37,317 nucleotides of DNA from an uncultured Myxococcales bacterium (GTDB lineage: Bacteria > Myxococcota_A > Bradymonadia > UBA7976 > UBA1532): contig CAINDO010000389.1 of the NCBI GenBank assembly GCA_903847385.1, forward strand, positions 1 to 37,317, written 5' to 3'. This document shows positions 19,858-29,219 of the stretch, piece after piece. The translations under genes were made by a program, and so were the position numbers. The first letter of the stretch is position 1; each line of letters begins with the position of its first letter. A model generated the notes under the pieces. The model was not told the DNA's origin. It did no database searches and was given only the letters and a program-made list of their open reading frames with translations.

Positions 19858-20182
19858 ATCTCACGCCCACGACGATCACGGCGGCCACGACCAGACGGCG
19901 GCCAGCGAAGAAAAGCTCCGCTCCGGCCTCGTCTTCGCCTGGGGCCTGGGCATGTTCATCGCCGTGCTCATCTGCATCGGCTTCCTGACCGGCTACTTCT
20001 GGCAGAAGCGCGACGCCCACGTGGCCGAGCAGGTCGGCGGTCACTCCACGTTCGGGGACACCGCGGTCAAGCTCAACAAGGTCGTCGAGGGGCGGCTGAC
20101 GGGCTACAAGAAGCTCGGCGACGACCGCTACCAGATCCCCGTCGACGTGGCCATGAAGAAGGTCGTCGAGGAAGGTCTCTGA
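19847..20182 (+). CDS. Small one-helix membrane protein between actF and sco (possible ActG)
   Basis: 111 residues. The His-rich cytoplasmic-type N-terminus (ESHAHDDHGGHDQ) is followed by a single membrane helix at about 28-50 and a soluble C-terminal part of about 60 residues. The C-terminal part includes GHSTFGDTAVKLNKVVEGRLTGYKKLGDDRYQIPVDVAMKKVVEEGL; its YQIPVDVAMKKV ending resembles the short periplasmic segment in small proteins accompanying ACIII operons. The size and position after actF fit the small seventh subunit (ActG) reported for Chloroflexus ACIII, but I cannot confirm homology. The gene starts within actF and is four bases from sco, so it is surely co-expressed. Confidence 0.75.
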   Translation: MQSESHAHDDHGGHDQTAASEEKLRSGLVFAWGLGMFIAVLICIGFLTGYFWQKRDAHVAEQVGGHSTFGDTAVKLNKVVEGRLTGYKKLGDDRYQIPVDVAMKKVVEEGL

Positions 20183-20186
20183 GCGC

Positions 20187-21041
20187 TTGAAGACGCGTCT
20201 GGCCATCCTGCTCGCCCTGCTTTGGGGCGGCTCCGTGTGGGCGAACGAGGACCGCGTGCCTCCCATGCCTCCGGAGCTCAAAGCCGTGGAGATCACCGAG
20301 CACCTCGGTGACAAGCTCCCGCTCGGGCTGCCGTTCGTCGACGAGACGGGCCTGGCCGTGACGCTGGGGGACTATTTCAAGGCTGGCCGGCCGGTCCTCC
20401 TGACGCTGAACTATTACGAGTGCCCGATGCTCTGCAACCTCGTGCTGACCGGGCTGGTCGATGGGCTGAAGGCCATGGACTGGACCCCGGGCAAGGAGTT
20501 CGAGGTCGTCACGGTGAGCATCAACCACCGTGAGGGCCCCGCGCTCGCCCTGGCGAAGAAGAAGTCTCACGTCGAGGCCATCGGCAAGCCCGGGGCCGAG
20601 GACGGATGGCACTTCCTCACGGGCAAGACGGAGAGCATCGAGGCCCTGACGAAGACGGTGGGCTTCGGTTATCGGTGGGATCCGGATCAGATGCAGTACG
20701 CCCACGGCGCGGCCATCTTCATGGTCAGCCCGGACGGCGTGCTCACCCGGTATCTCTATGGGATCCAGTATCCGGCGAAGGACATTCGCCTCGCCCTGGT
20801 GGAAGCCGGGGAGGGGAAGCTGGGCAGCGTGGTCGACAAGTTCCTGCTGTACTGCTTCCACTACGTGCCCTCGTCGCAGAAGTACGAATTTTACATCTGG
20901 GGAGCGATGCGGCTCGGTGGGTTGTTGACCGTGCTGGCAGTCGGATCGCTTCTCGGGGTGCTCTGGGCTCGGGAGCGGCGCCTGACGCGCGCCCTCGCCG
21001 CGGCCGTGCCGCCCACTGACCACGCAGTGACACGCGCCTGA
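20187..21041 (+). CDS. sco: SCO1/SenC-family copper chaperone, membrane-anchored
   Basis: 284 residues, starting at TTG 20187 with a signal peptide (LAILLALLWGGSVWA). The thioredoxin-like domain has the copper-binding Cys79-x3-Cys83 (YECPMLCN) and His173 (YAHGAAIFMV), the full SCO metal site. Unlike most SCO proteins, it has a C-terminal membrane helix (about 244-264) followed by a basic tail. SCO proteins deliver copper to the CuA site of oxidase subunit II, and here the gene sits directly before coxB. A GC hairpin spans its stop codon. Confidence 0.93.
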   Translation: MKTRLAILLALLWGGSVWANEDRVPPMPPELKAVEITEHLGDKLPLGLPFVDETGLAVTLGDYFKAGRPVLLTLNYYECPMLCNLVLTGLVDGLKAMDWTPGKEFEVVTVSINHREGPALALAKKKSHVEAIGKPGAEDGWHFLTGKTESIEALTKTVGFGYRWDPDQMQYAHGAAIFMVSPDGVLTRYLYGIQYPAKDIRLALVEAGEGKLGSVVDKFLLYCFHYVPSSQKYEFYIWGAMRLGGLLTVLAVGSLLGVLWARERRLTRALAAAVPPTDHAVTRA

Positions 21042-21048
21042 CGGCGCG
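21033..21048 (+). other. Hairpin around the sco stop codon
   Basis: CGCGCC-TGAC-GGCGCG, a perfect 6-bp stem with the stop codon in the loop, just before the coxB ribosome site (GGGAG, 21049-21053). It could serve as an mRNA processing or stability point between the ACIII and oxidase parts; no U-run follows. Confidence 0.4.
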
Positions 21049-21063
21049 CGGGAGAACTTATCG

Positions 21064-21993
21064 ATGGAGACCGGAAGCAGCTTCTGGATGCCAGCGCAGG
21101 CTTCGACGTTCGCCGGAGACGTCGACGATCTCTACTTCTTCATCTACTGGCTCTGCGTCTTTTTCTTCCTGGTGATTGCGGGCGGCACCGTCCTCTTCGC
21201 CTGGAAGTATCGACGCCGACGGCCGGACCAGCTCGCCTCGGCGCAGATCACCCACAACACGCTCATCGAAGCGGCGTGGACGATCATCCCGACGATCATC
21301 TGCATCGGGATCTTCGCGTGGTCCTTCAAGGTCTACATGGGCCTGCAGGTCGCCCCCGCGGATGCCGCCGAGTACAAGGTGGTCGGCAAGCAGTGGGCCT
21401 GGGAGTTCACCGAGCCCGACGGCTGCCAGACCTACGGCGAGCTGCACGTGCAGGCGGACAAACCCGTCAAGCTGCTGATGCGCTCCGAGGACGTGATCCA
21501 CTCGTTCTACGTCCCGGACTTCCGCATCAAGCAGGACGTGATCCCGGGCCGTTACACGGGCCTCTGGTTCCAGGCGCCGAAGGCCAACGCCCAGGGCCAT
21601 CAGGTGTTCTGCACCGAGTACTGCGGCACCAGCCACTCCGACATGCTCGCGAAGGTCATCGTGCATACGGCGGAGGAGATGGAGAAGAAGGCCTGGTGCG
21701 AGACCAAGGCCGACGCCGCCACCGGCGAGAAGCTGTACAAGGCGCTGTGCGCGGCCTGCCACACCACCGACGGCAACCGGCTCGTCGGTCCGAGCTTCAA
21801 GGCGCTCTTCGGGCGCGATGAGAAGCTGACCGGTGGCGCCACCGTAAAGGTCGACGAGAACTACATCGTCGAGTCGATTCGCAACCCGATGGCCAAGGTG
21901 GTCGACACCTACCCGCCGGCGATGCCGCCCTTCCCCCAGCTGAAGGACAAGGAAATCGACGCCATCATCATGTACCTCAAGACGCTGAAGTGA
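21064..21993 (+). CDS. coxB: Cytochrome c oxidase subunit II with fused cytochrome c (caa3 type)
   Basis: 309 residues. Two transmembrane helices (about 23-47 and 70-91) precede the CuA cupredoxin domain with His146 (VIHSFYVPD), Cys183, Cys187, His191 and Met194 ([12 protein letters not shown]), the full CuA set. A fused C-terminal cytochrome c domain has CAACH at 229-233 and a Met ligand in [10 protein letters not shown]. This fusion defines the caa3 class, in which the oxidase takes electrons directly from ACIII or a soluble carrier. Its frame overlaps the GTG before coxA. Confidence 0.97.
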   Translation: METGSSFWMPAQASTFAGDVDDLYFFIYWLCVFFFLVIAGGTVLFAWKYRRRRPDQLASAQITHNTLIEAAWTIIPTIICIGIFAWSFKVYMGLQVAPADAAEYKVVGKQWAWEFTEPDGCQTYGELHVQADKPVKLLMRSEDVIHSFYVPDFRIKQDVIPGRYTGLWFQAPKANAQGHQVFCTEYCGTSHSDMLAKVIVHTAEEMEKKAWCETKADAATGEKLYKALCAACHTTDGNRLVGPSFKALFGRDEKLTGGATVKVDENYIVESIRNPMAKVVDTYPPAMPPFPQLKDKEIDAIIMYLKTLK

Positions 21994-22007
21994 CGGGAGC
22001 CACGGAA

Positions 22008-23650
<1,643 letters not shown>

Positions 23651-23660
23651 GGCGCGCGGC

Positions 23661-24314
23661 ATGAACACCATCGTCAAGCATCATCACGCCCACCACTTCG
23701 CCAGCGCCGCCCAGGAGTTCTCGGCGGCGAAGATGGGGATGTGGCTGTTCCTGGTCACCGAAGTGCTGCTCTTCAGCGGTCTCTTCCTCGGCTACGCCGT
23801 GATGAAGACGCTGTACCCGGAGATGTGGCACGAGGCCTCCCACCACCTCGACTGGAAGCTCGGCGGTCTGAACACCCTCGTGCTCATCACCAGCTCGTTC
23901 ACGATGGCGCTCGCGGTGAACGCCGCGCAGACCAACAAGGCGGGCGAGAAGAACGCTCGCCTCGTCGGCCTCCTGACCGCCACGATCCTCCTGGCGGGCT
24001 GCTTCCTCGTCGTGAAGTACTTCGAGTACAGCCACAAGTTCCACGATGGCATCCTGCCCGGCGCCCACTACACGTACGGCGGCATCAACGCCCCGAACGC
24101 GCACCTGTTCTTCGGCCTGTACTTCCTCATGACCGGCCTGCACGGCTTCCACGTCGTGGTCGGCATGGGCGTGCTCACCTGGGTTCTGCTCCGCGCCAAG
24201 AAGGGCCACTTCTATTCGGAGTACTACACCCCGGTCGAGGTCGGCGGCCTCTACTGGCACCTCGTCGACCTCATCTGGATCTATCTTTTCCCGCTTCTCT
24301 ATCTGGTGGGCTGA
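23661..24314 (+). CDS. coxC: Cytochrome c oxidase subunit III
   Basis: 217 residues with five clear membrane helices, the short form of subunit III found in bacteria. The motifs KMGMWLFLVTEVLLFSGLF, NTLVLITSSFTMALAV, FFGLYFLMTGLHGFHVVVGMGV and GGLYWHLVDLIWIYLFPLLYL are the family's signature. The N-terminus is His-rich (VKHHHAHHFAS). The subunit has no metal and stabilises the proton uptake side of subunit I. It starts ten bases after the corrected end of coxA. Confidence 0.96.
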   Translation: MNTIVKHHHAHHFASAAQEFSAAKMGMWLFLVTEVLLFSGLFLGYAVMKTLYPEMWHEASHHLDWKLGGLNTLVLITSSFTMALAVNAAQTNKAGEKNARLVGLLTATILLAGCFLVVKYFEYSHKFHDGILPGAHYTYGGINAPNAHLFFGLYFLMTGLHGFHVVVGMGVLTWVLLRAKKGHFYSEYYTPVEVGGLYWHLVDLIWIYLFPLLYLVG

Positions 24315-24327
24315 GGAGTCCCGCGCC

Positions 24328-24957
24328 ATGAGTCACGACAACACCCATGAGCACGGTGGCGGCGATCACGGCCACCACGTCGTCCCGATGAAGATCTACA
24401 TCGGCGTCTTCGCGACGCTGCTGTTCCTGACGGTCGTCACCGTCGCCGTCGCCCAGGTGGACCTGGGACCGGCGAACATGCTGGTCGCCATGATCGTCGC
24501 CACGATCAAGGCCAGCCTGGTCTGCATGTTCTTCATGCAGCTGAAGTACGACGAGAAGCTCAACGGCATCATCTTCGTCTTCGGCCTGATCTTCGTCGCG
24601 CTGTTCTTCCTGTTCACCACGCTGGACGTCTTCAGCCGAGGGTTCATCGACCCCCGTCAGGACAACCTGTACATGCAGCAGGAGAAGATGAAGGCGCTGA
24701 AGTACGAGGTCGAGCAGAAGCGGAACAAGGCCTTCCCGGCCGTCGGCCTCGCGGCGGATACGCCCCCGAAGGACGAGCTCGTGCCGCCCCCGCCGCCGCC
24801 CTCGGCGCCGGACGGTGGTGTGCTGGCCGATGGTGGCGTGGCGCCGGCCGAGGGCAGCGCCCCTGCCTCCGCCGTCGCCGCTCCGGGCAGCGCCGAGGCG
24901 CCCGCCTCCGCGGCCCCGGGCAGCGTGCCCGCCTCCGCCGCCCCCTCCGCGCCCTGA
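24328..24957 (+). CDS. coxD: Cytochrome c oxidase subunit IV family protein with Ala/Pro-rich tail
   Basis: 209 residues. A His-rich N-terminus (HEHGGGDHGHHV) precedes three membrane helices (about 21-45, 52-72, 78-100), including VATIKASLVCMFFMQLKYDEKLN, the signature of prokaryotic subunit IV (COX4_pro). Usual members are about 100 residues. Here a charged segment (YMQQEKMKALKYEVEQKRNKAF) and then some 60 residues of Ala/Pro/Ser/Gly repeats (PASAAPGSVPASAAPSAP) extend it. The tail is low-complexity and may be disordered; its function is unknown. It is the last gene before a terminator-like hairpin. Confidence 0.9.
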   Translation: MSHDNTHEHGGGDHGHHVVPMKIYIGVFATLLFLTVVTVAVAQVDLGPANMLVAMIVATIKASLVCMFFMQLKYDEKLNGIIFVFGLIFVALFFLFTTLDVFSRGFIDPRQDNLYMQQEKMKALKYEVEQKRNKAFPAVGLAADTPPKDELVPPPPPPSAPDGGVLADGGVAPAEGSAPASAVAAPGSAEAPASAAPGSVPASAAPSAP

Positions 24958-24968
24958 CCTGCCCTTCG

Positions 24969-24988
24969 GCCGACCCGCACGGGTCGGC
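24969..24988 (+). terminator. Terminator-like hairpin after coxD
   Basis: GCCGACCC-GCAC-GGGTCGGC, a perfect 8-bp stem with a four-base loop, 12 bases after the coxD stop. There is no long U-run (only AATTT nearby), so efficiency is uncertain, but its place between the operon end and a new promoter supports the role. Confidence 0.65.
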
Positions 24989-25006
24989 GCTCGAATTTCC
25001 CCCGAC

Positions 25007-25036
25007 TTGACCATCGTAGCCGGCAGGGCGGACAAT
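25007..25036 (+). promoter_or_regulatory. Sigma-70-type promoter for the PH-like/receiver gene pair
   Basis: TTGACC (25007-25012), 18-base spacer, GACAAT (25031-25036). The start site would be about 25043, just before a good ribosome site (GGAGG, 25047-25051) and ATG 25061. Confidence 0.55.
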
Positions 25037-25060
25037 CCGCCCAGACGGAGGTCCCCTTCG

Positions 25061-25732
25061 ATGGCCGAACCGGCGCCGGAACCCGCCCCGCATCCCCTGA
25101 TCGTCATTCGCCCGCTCCCGGATGTCGTCTACCTGTACCCGACCGCGATCCTGACGCTGATCTGCGGGCTCGTGGTGCAGTTCGGCGGCGCGTCCGAGAA
25201 CAACCCCGGTGTCACCGGGATCCTCTTCACGATCTTTTTCTTCACGAACCTGTCCATGCTGGCGTTCGACTACACCCGCATGACGGCCGTGGCGCTCGTG
25301 CTCGGTGGTGTGATCCTCGGGCTGCTGGCGGTGCTGTTCCCCGGTCTGCGGACGCTCCTGCACGACGTCCTCGATCAGCCCATGTTCATGAACGCCACGT
25401 ATTACTGGATATGGTCCGGTGGGTTCGGCGTCTTGCTGTTGGTCGTTCTGGCCCGCACGAAGTTCGACTACTGGGAAATCAACAGCAACGAGATCATCCA
25501 TCGTCGCGGCATCTTGGGCGACGTGGAGCGCTGGCCGGCACCGAATACGAGAATGTCCAAGGAAATCAAGGATGTGCTGGAGTACCTGCTGTTCCGGTCC
25601 GGACGGCTGGTGCTCGTTCCGCCCGGGGAGCAGCGGGCGATCGTCATCGACAACGTGCCGAACATCAACGCCGTGGAGGTCGAGATTCAGCGCGTCCTGA
25701 GCACCTTGCGGGTGTCGTCCGATGGCGGGTGA
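25061..25732 (+). CDS. Four-helix membrane protein with C-terminal PH-like domain
   Basis: 223 residues. ATG 25061 has GGAGG nine bases upstream. A Pro-rich N-terminus is followed by four membrane helices (about 22-41, 51-69, 75-94, 113-131). The C-terminal soluble domain (about 135-215) looks like a bacterial PH-type fold: YWEINSNEIIHRRGILGD opens it like the 'Y-x-I-T-x-x-E-I-x-x-x-x-G' start of bPH domains, followed by beta strands (SGRLVLVP, RAIVIDNV) and a closing helix (EVEIQRVLSTL). The domain call is from pattern only. The gene overlaps the next by 11 bases, so the two products probably work together. The function is unknown. Confidence 0.75.
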   Translation: MAEPAPEPAPHPLIVIRPLPDVVYLYPTAILTLICGLVVQFGGASENNPGVTGILFTIFFFTNLSMLAFDYTRMTAVALVLGGVILGLLAVLFPGLRTLLHDVLDQPMFMNATYYWIWSGGFGVLLLVVLARTKFDYWEINSNEIIHRRGILGDVERWPAPNTRMSKEIKDVLEYLLFRSGRLVLVPPGEQRAIVIDNVPNINAVEVEIQRVLSTLRVSSDGG

Positions 25733-26828
25733 GCGGGGGCCGGCCGTTCTGGTGGTGAGCGGGGACAGCGCGGTGCGCGGGGCGACCAACTCCGTCTTGC
25801 CCCTGGCCGGGTGGCGCGTGCAGGACGTGCCCTCGTACACCCTGGCGATGCACAACCTGAAGATCGCCCTGCCCGAGGTTCTGCTGCTCGACCAGAAGTT
25901 CCAGGAGGGCGACGCGCTCCAACTCATCAAGGCCGTGCGATACCTGCCCGGACAGGAGGACCTGATCATCGCGCTCATGGTCGAGTCCATCGACCGGACG
26001 ATGGCGGTTCAGTACGTGCGCGCCGGCATTCAGGTTTTCCTGGCCAAGCCCCTGAACATCGTGGATGTCTGCGAGAAGCTCGCCGAGCAGGTCGCGAACG
26101 CTGGGCGCATCGAACCGCCGCCGCCCGAGGAGGATCCGCTCGCGCGGCCGACGGTGGTCCTGGCGACGCCGAACCTGAACTTCAAGGAGATGGCCGAGAA
26201 GGCGCTGCTCGACGAGTGCGACCTGCTCTTCTTCGACGGGGTCCGAGGGATCGACGCCGAGCGGCGTGCGGCCTCGATCATCCTGGTGGATGAAGGACTG
26301 CCGGGCGGTCTGGACGCGCTGCCCAACTGGCGGGTGCTGTTCGGGCAGGACGCCATCGCGGTCGCGATGACCACGCGTGGCGGCGACGCGCCCGAGGGCT
26401 ACGCCGCGACGCTGGTGAAACCCGTCCGGGACACCGCGCTGCGAAAGACGGTGCGGCAGTACACCGATCGCGAACGCTACGGCATCTTCCCGATGCAGAA
26501 CGGCGTGGTCGTGCGCATCCGCGACGGTTGGCAGGCGCTCACGGAGAGCATCTTCGAAGAGTACCTGATGAACATCGACGAGATCGCCGAGCTCACCAAG
26601 GAGACCGGCCGCAAGTGGCTCTGCATCGACGGGCCGTACATCGGCGCGCCGGAGCAGATCCCGCGCACCCGGGCGCTCTACGAGGCGGCGGAGCGGCCGG
26701 GACTGCACGTCGGCGTCGTGACGCTCCAGTCGGACACGTCGCGGGTGGCGCTGCACTGCAACATTCGACCGATCTATGTGCACAACAAGACGGCGGAGTT
26801 CATCAAGGCGGTTCAGGACCTGGCCTGA
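25722..26828 (+). CDS. Tandem receiver-domain protein with an uncharacterised C-terminal domain
   Basis: 368 residues. Receiver 1 (about 8-127) has Asp57 (EVLLLDQKF) and Lys109 (VFLAKPL), but its acidic pair is reduced to GD (residues 14-15). Pseudo-receiver 2 (about 143-247) has Asp190 (IILVDEGLP) and Lys233 (ATLVKPV) in matching places and a very divergent start. The last 120 residues (VRIRDGWQALTESIFEEYLMNIDEIAELTKETGRKW...IYVHNKTAEFIKAVQDLA) match no output domain I recognise. There is no DNA-binding motif. With weakened phospho-sites it may act as a protein-interaction scaffold or stand-alone sensor. It is translationally coupled to the membrane PH-like protein. Confidence 0.75.
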   Translation: MAGERGPAVLVVSGDSAVRGATNSVLPLAGWRVQDVPSYTLAMHNLKIALPEVLLLDQKFQEGDALQLIKAVRYLPGQEDLIIALMVESIDRTMAVQYVRAGIQVFLAKPLNIVDVCEKLAEQVANAGRIEPPPPEEDPLARPTVVLATPNLNFKEMAEKALLDECDLLFFDGVRGIDAERRAASIILVDEGLPGGLDALPNWRVLFGQDAIAVAMTTRGGDAPEGYAATLVKPVRDTALRKTVRQYTDRERYGIFPMQNGVVVRIRDGWQALTESIFEEYLMNIDEIAELTKETGRKWLCIDGPYIGAPEQIPRTRALYEAAERPGLHVGVVTLQSDTSRVALHCNIRPIYVHNKTAEFIKAVQDLA

Positions 26829-26846
26829 GCCGCCTCGAGGCCGGGG

Positions 26847-27731
26847 TCAGGGCAGCTCGATGGGCTCGACCTTGGCCGGCGGCGCGGCGGGGGCCTTCTT
26901 GCCGCCTTTGCCCTTCTTCGAGGCCGGCGCGGGGGTCGCCGGCGCGGGCTCGGACGGCGGCGCAGCGCTGGCCGGCGCCTCGGCGGAGGGCGGCGCCGGG
27001 GGCGGCGGGTTGGCGGCCGTGGTCGCGGCCTCGTCGAGCTGGTAGCGCTTCTCGCTGTCGCTCCAGGCGAAGATGCGCGACGCGCCGCCCGCCTCGAAGA
27101 CCACGACGGGTTTGCCCTCGGCCTTCGTCGACTTCCACTGGGCGAAGAGCTCGACGTTCTCGTTCGTCTTGAGCTTCAGCGACTCGCTCAGCAGGTCGCG
27201 CGGACCCTCGGGCGAGACCGTGAGGGAGAAGAGCCGCACGCCCTGGTAGGCGTCCGCCCCGAGCCCGGACTCGCGGACCACGACCTCGGGCACGCCGTCG
27301 AACGTGATGTCCGCGACCTGGATCTCGAGGTCCACCGAACTGGGGCTTTCCGCCGAGGGATCGATGAGCGTCAGGTTCCAGCGGGTCTTGGGATCCGGGG
27401 TCAGGAACGCCAGGCGCTGGTCCGTCCCGCCGATGGCGGCCTCTTCGCCCAGGCCCTCTTCGGCGAGCTCCTCGGCGACCAGCGTGTAGACGATGGCGCA
27501 GCCGAGCGGCTCGGCCGGGGTCTCACCGACGGCGGGTTTCGTGACGGGGACGCGTTTGGTGACCGCCTGAAGCTCGGGGCCGAGCTGCTTGCGGAGGCGG
27601 GCGTCGGCCTGTTTGCAGGCGGAGGACGTCCCGGAGTCGTCGTTGGTGGGCTTCTCGGGGCTGCTGCCGCAGGCCGCGAGGGCCAGGGCGAGCGTCGGGA
27701 GCGAATGGGCGAGGCGGCGGTGCGCGGACAT
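26847..27731 (-). CDS. Lipoprotein with Pro/Ala/Lys-rich tail, unknown function
   Basis: 294 residues. ATG 27731 is preferred over an upstream ATG 33 bases earlier because GGAGGAAA precedes it and the signal is clean (AHSLPTLALALAAC). The mature part has a mixed alpha/beta look with DIEIQVADITFDGVPEVVV-type strands (the visible text is VDLEIQVADITFDGVPEVVVRESG), resembling proteins with an FG-GAP- or VCBS-like fragment that describe a property of the target gene product, but this is weak. The last 75 residues are Pro/Ala-rich and end with Lys-rich SKKGKGGKKAP. It follows creD by 60 bases on the same strand and meets the plus-strand receiver gene tail-to-tail 18 bases away. Confidence 0.75.
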   Translation of the reverse strand: MSAHRRLAHSLPTLALALAACGSSPEKPTNDDSGTSSACKQADARLRKQLGPELQAVTKRVPVTKPAVGETPAEPLGCAIVYTLVAEELAEEGLGEEAAIGGTDQRLAFLTPDPKTRWNLTLIDPSAESPSSVDLEIQVADITFDGVPEVVVRESGLGADAYQGVRLFSLTVSPEGPRDLLSESLKLKTNENVELFAQWKSTKAEGKPVVVFEAGGASRIFAWSDSEKRYQLDEAATTAANPPPPAPPSAEAPASAAPPSEPAPATPAPASKKGKGGKKAPAAPPAKVEPIELP

Positions 27732-27791
27732 GGCGATTTCCTCCAATGCCGCGGCGTATCGCAAAACCGGGCGGCGCGCAACGCCCGCGGC

Positions 27792-29078
27792 TCAGGCGGC
27801 CGGCTGCACGCTGGCCGGGGGCAGGGGGGGGCGAGCCGCGCCGCGGGCGAAGACCTCGGACCACCTGACGCGGCCGGTGAGCTGCATCAGCACGAAGAGG
27901 GTGAGAATCGACAGCACCGTGACGGTGAGGCCCGTGAAGCCCTCCCAGAAGTAGGCCAGCGAGAAGCCGACCAGGTAGACGAGCTGGGCGAGCGCCGCCT
28001 CGACGAAGGCGAACCGGCTGCTGACGACGAGCCGCAGGTAGCTGACCACGAGCACCATGCTCATCAGGCTGCTGAGGACGAAGGCCGGCACGATGTGCAG
28101 GTGGTCCACCGAGTAGGCGAAGAGCAGGTGGAAGGCGAAGAACGCGCCGGCGACGAACAGATAGTTGATGGGGTGGATGTCGATGCGCCGCAGCGTGCCG
28201 AGCACGAACAGAATCAGGAAGTAGAAGAGCAGCGAGATGGGCGCCGAGAAGCTGAGCGCCGCCGCCAGCTCACCGGGCTGCAGGCGGGTCGGCGTCTTCA
28301 TGCCGATGGCCTGGCCCGTGACGACCTGCTTGAAGTCCCAGGCGAGCTGGTAGCCGCCGTCCGTGGGCGTCTTGAGCGAGGGCGAGATGGTCCCGACGGG
28401 AAAGTCGATGGCGTCGAAGTCCGTGCTCATCTGCAGCTTGAAGTTCTCCAGGCTCGACACACCGGTCGAGGGCACGTAGCGCCACTCGTTCGCGCCCCGG
28501 CTGCGGTAGGCCACGTTGATGGCCAGCGTGTCGCCGGGTTTCACCTGGACCTCGGTGAAGACCTTGCCGCTCTCGGGCTGCAGCGTCGCGGCGCGGTCCT
28601 CGCCGTTCACCACGAACTTGAAGCCGTCGTACAGACCCTCGGCGACGGGGAACTCGAAGACGAGGCGGACCTTGCCGGTCTTGTCTTCGCGGTGTTTGTA
28701 GAGCCAGTTCGCGTCGAACGCGACGTTGTAGAGCGAGTACCACATCAGACCCTTCAGGCGCTGGTCGAGGCCGATGTCGACCTGGATGTCCGTGCCCGAG
28801 AAGCGCACGGGCATCTCGCGGTGGACCTTCTCGTGTTCGGTCACGTTGACGGTCTGACCATTGTTCACCTCGACGCGCTGAACCTCGCGGTCCTCCTCCC
28901 AGATGAAGGTCGACTGCGGGGCGTTCTGCACGTGCTCGCGCCCCCAAAGCTCTTGAACCTCCGGGCCCAGGCGCTCGCCTTGGGACCAGGTGCGTTGAGT
29001 CATGACACCGCCGAGCACCATCCAGGCGATGCTGGCCATACCGAAGACGAAACAGATGGCTACGATGCGTCCGATCAT
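27792..29078 (-). CDS. creD: CreD-family inner membrane protein
   Basis: 428 residues. ATG 29078 has GGAGG nine bases upstream and begins the first membrane helix (IGRIVAICFVFGMASIAWMVLGGVM); earlier ATGs lack a ribosome site. The layout is that of CreD: one N-terminal helix, a large periplasmic domain (about 30-290; GERLGPEVQELWG, YRSRGANEWRYVPSTGVSSLENF), then about six helices (SLLFYFLILFVLGTLRRIDIHPINYLFVAGAFFAFHLLFAYSVDHL is the family signature). In enterobacteria CreD is induced by CreBC and affects envelope and beta-lactam tolerance. Here a kinase and an OmpR-type regulator lie directly upstream on the same strand, which supports a CreBCD-like unit. Confidence 0.92.
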   Translation of the reverse strand: MIGRIVAICFVFGMASIAWMVLGGVMTQRTWSQGERLGPEVQELWGREHVQNAPQSTFIWEEDREVQRVEVNNGQTVNVTEHEKVHREMPVRFSGTDIQVDIGLDQRLKGLMWYSLYNVAFDANWLYKHREDKTGKVRLVFEFPVAEGLYDGFKFVVNGEDRAATLQPESGKVFTEVQVKPGDTLAINVAYRSRGANEWRYVPSTGVSSLENFKLQMSTDFDAIDFPVGTISPSLKTPTDGGYQLAWDFKQVVTGQAIGMKTPTRLQPGELAAALSFSAPISLLFYFLILFVLGTLRRIDIHPINYLFVAGAFFAFHLLFAYSVDHLHIVPAFVLSSLMSMVLVVSYLRLVVSSRFAFVEAALAQLVYLVGFSLAYFWEGFTGLTVTVLSILTLFVLMQLTGRVRWSEVFARGAARPPLPPASVQPAA

Positions 29079-29169
29079 GGGGAGAGACCTCCGTCGTTTG
29101 GGTGAGGTCAGCATCGCAAGTTCCGATGAAACCCTGACGACGGACCCGTGGAAGTCCCGCGGAGAGAAT

Positions 29170-29186
29170 GTGCAAAACCGGTGCAA
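29170..29186 (-). promoter_or_regulatory. Direct repeat upstream of creD (candidate regulator box)
   Basis: On the minus strand the sequence reads TTGCACCGGTTTTGCAC, two TTGCAC copies with an 11-bp period, 92-108 bp upstream of the creD ATG. The E. coli CreB box is TTCAC-N6-TTCAC, also with an 11-bp period; this site reads TGCAC-N6-TGCAC, one base different per half. OmpR-type regulators bind such tandem repeats. Confidence 0.55.
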
Positions 29187-29219
29187 TCGCGCGGAGCGCG
29201 GGCGCTCGAGCCGGTCCGC

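Noticed and set aside
21990-22007. GTG 21990 as the coxA start, overlapping the coxB stop
   Set aside because: ATG 22008 has a proper GGGAG ribosome site and gives a standard N-terminus; the GTG has none of its own.
29079-29186. Earlier starts for creD at 29186 or 29114
   Set aside because: They lack a ribosome site, would run through the direct-repeat control region and add a non-CreD N-terminus; ATG 29078 has GGAGG and begins with the membrane helix.
29194-29207. Hairpin GAGCG-CGGG-CGCTC as a terminator after the kinase gene
   Set aside because: Only five base pairs and no U-run; it is a common chance structure in this composition.
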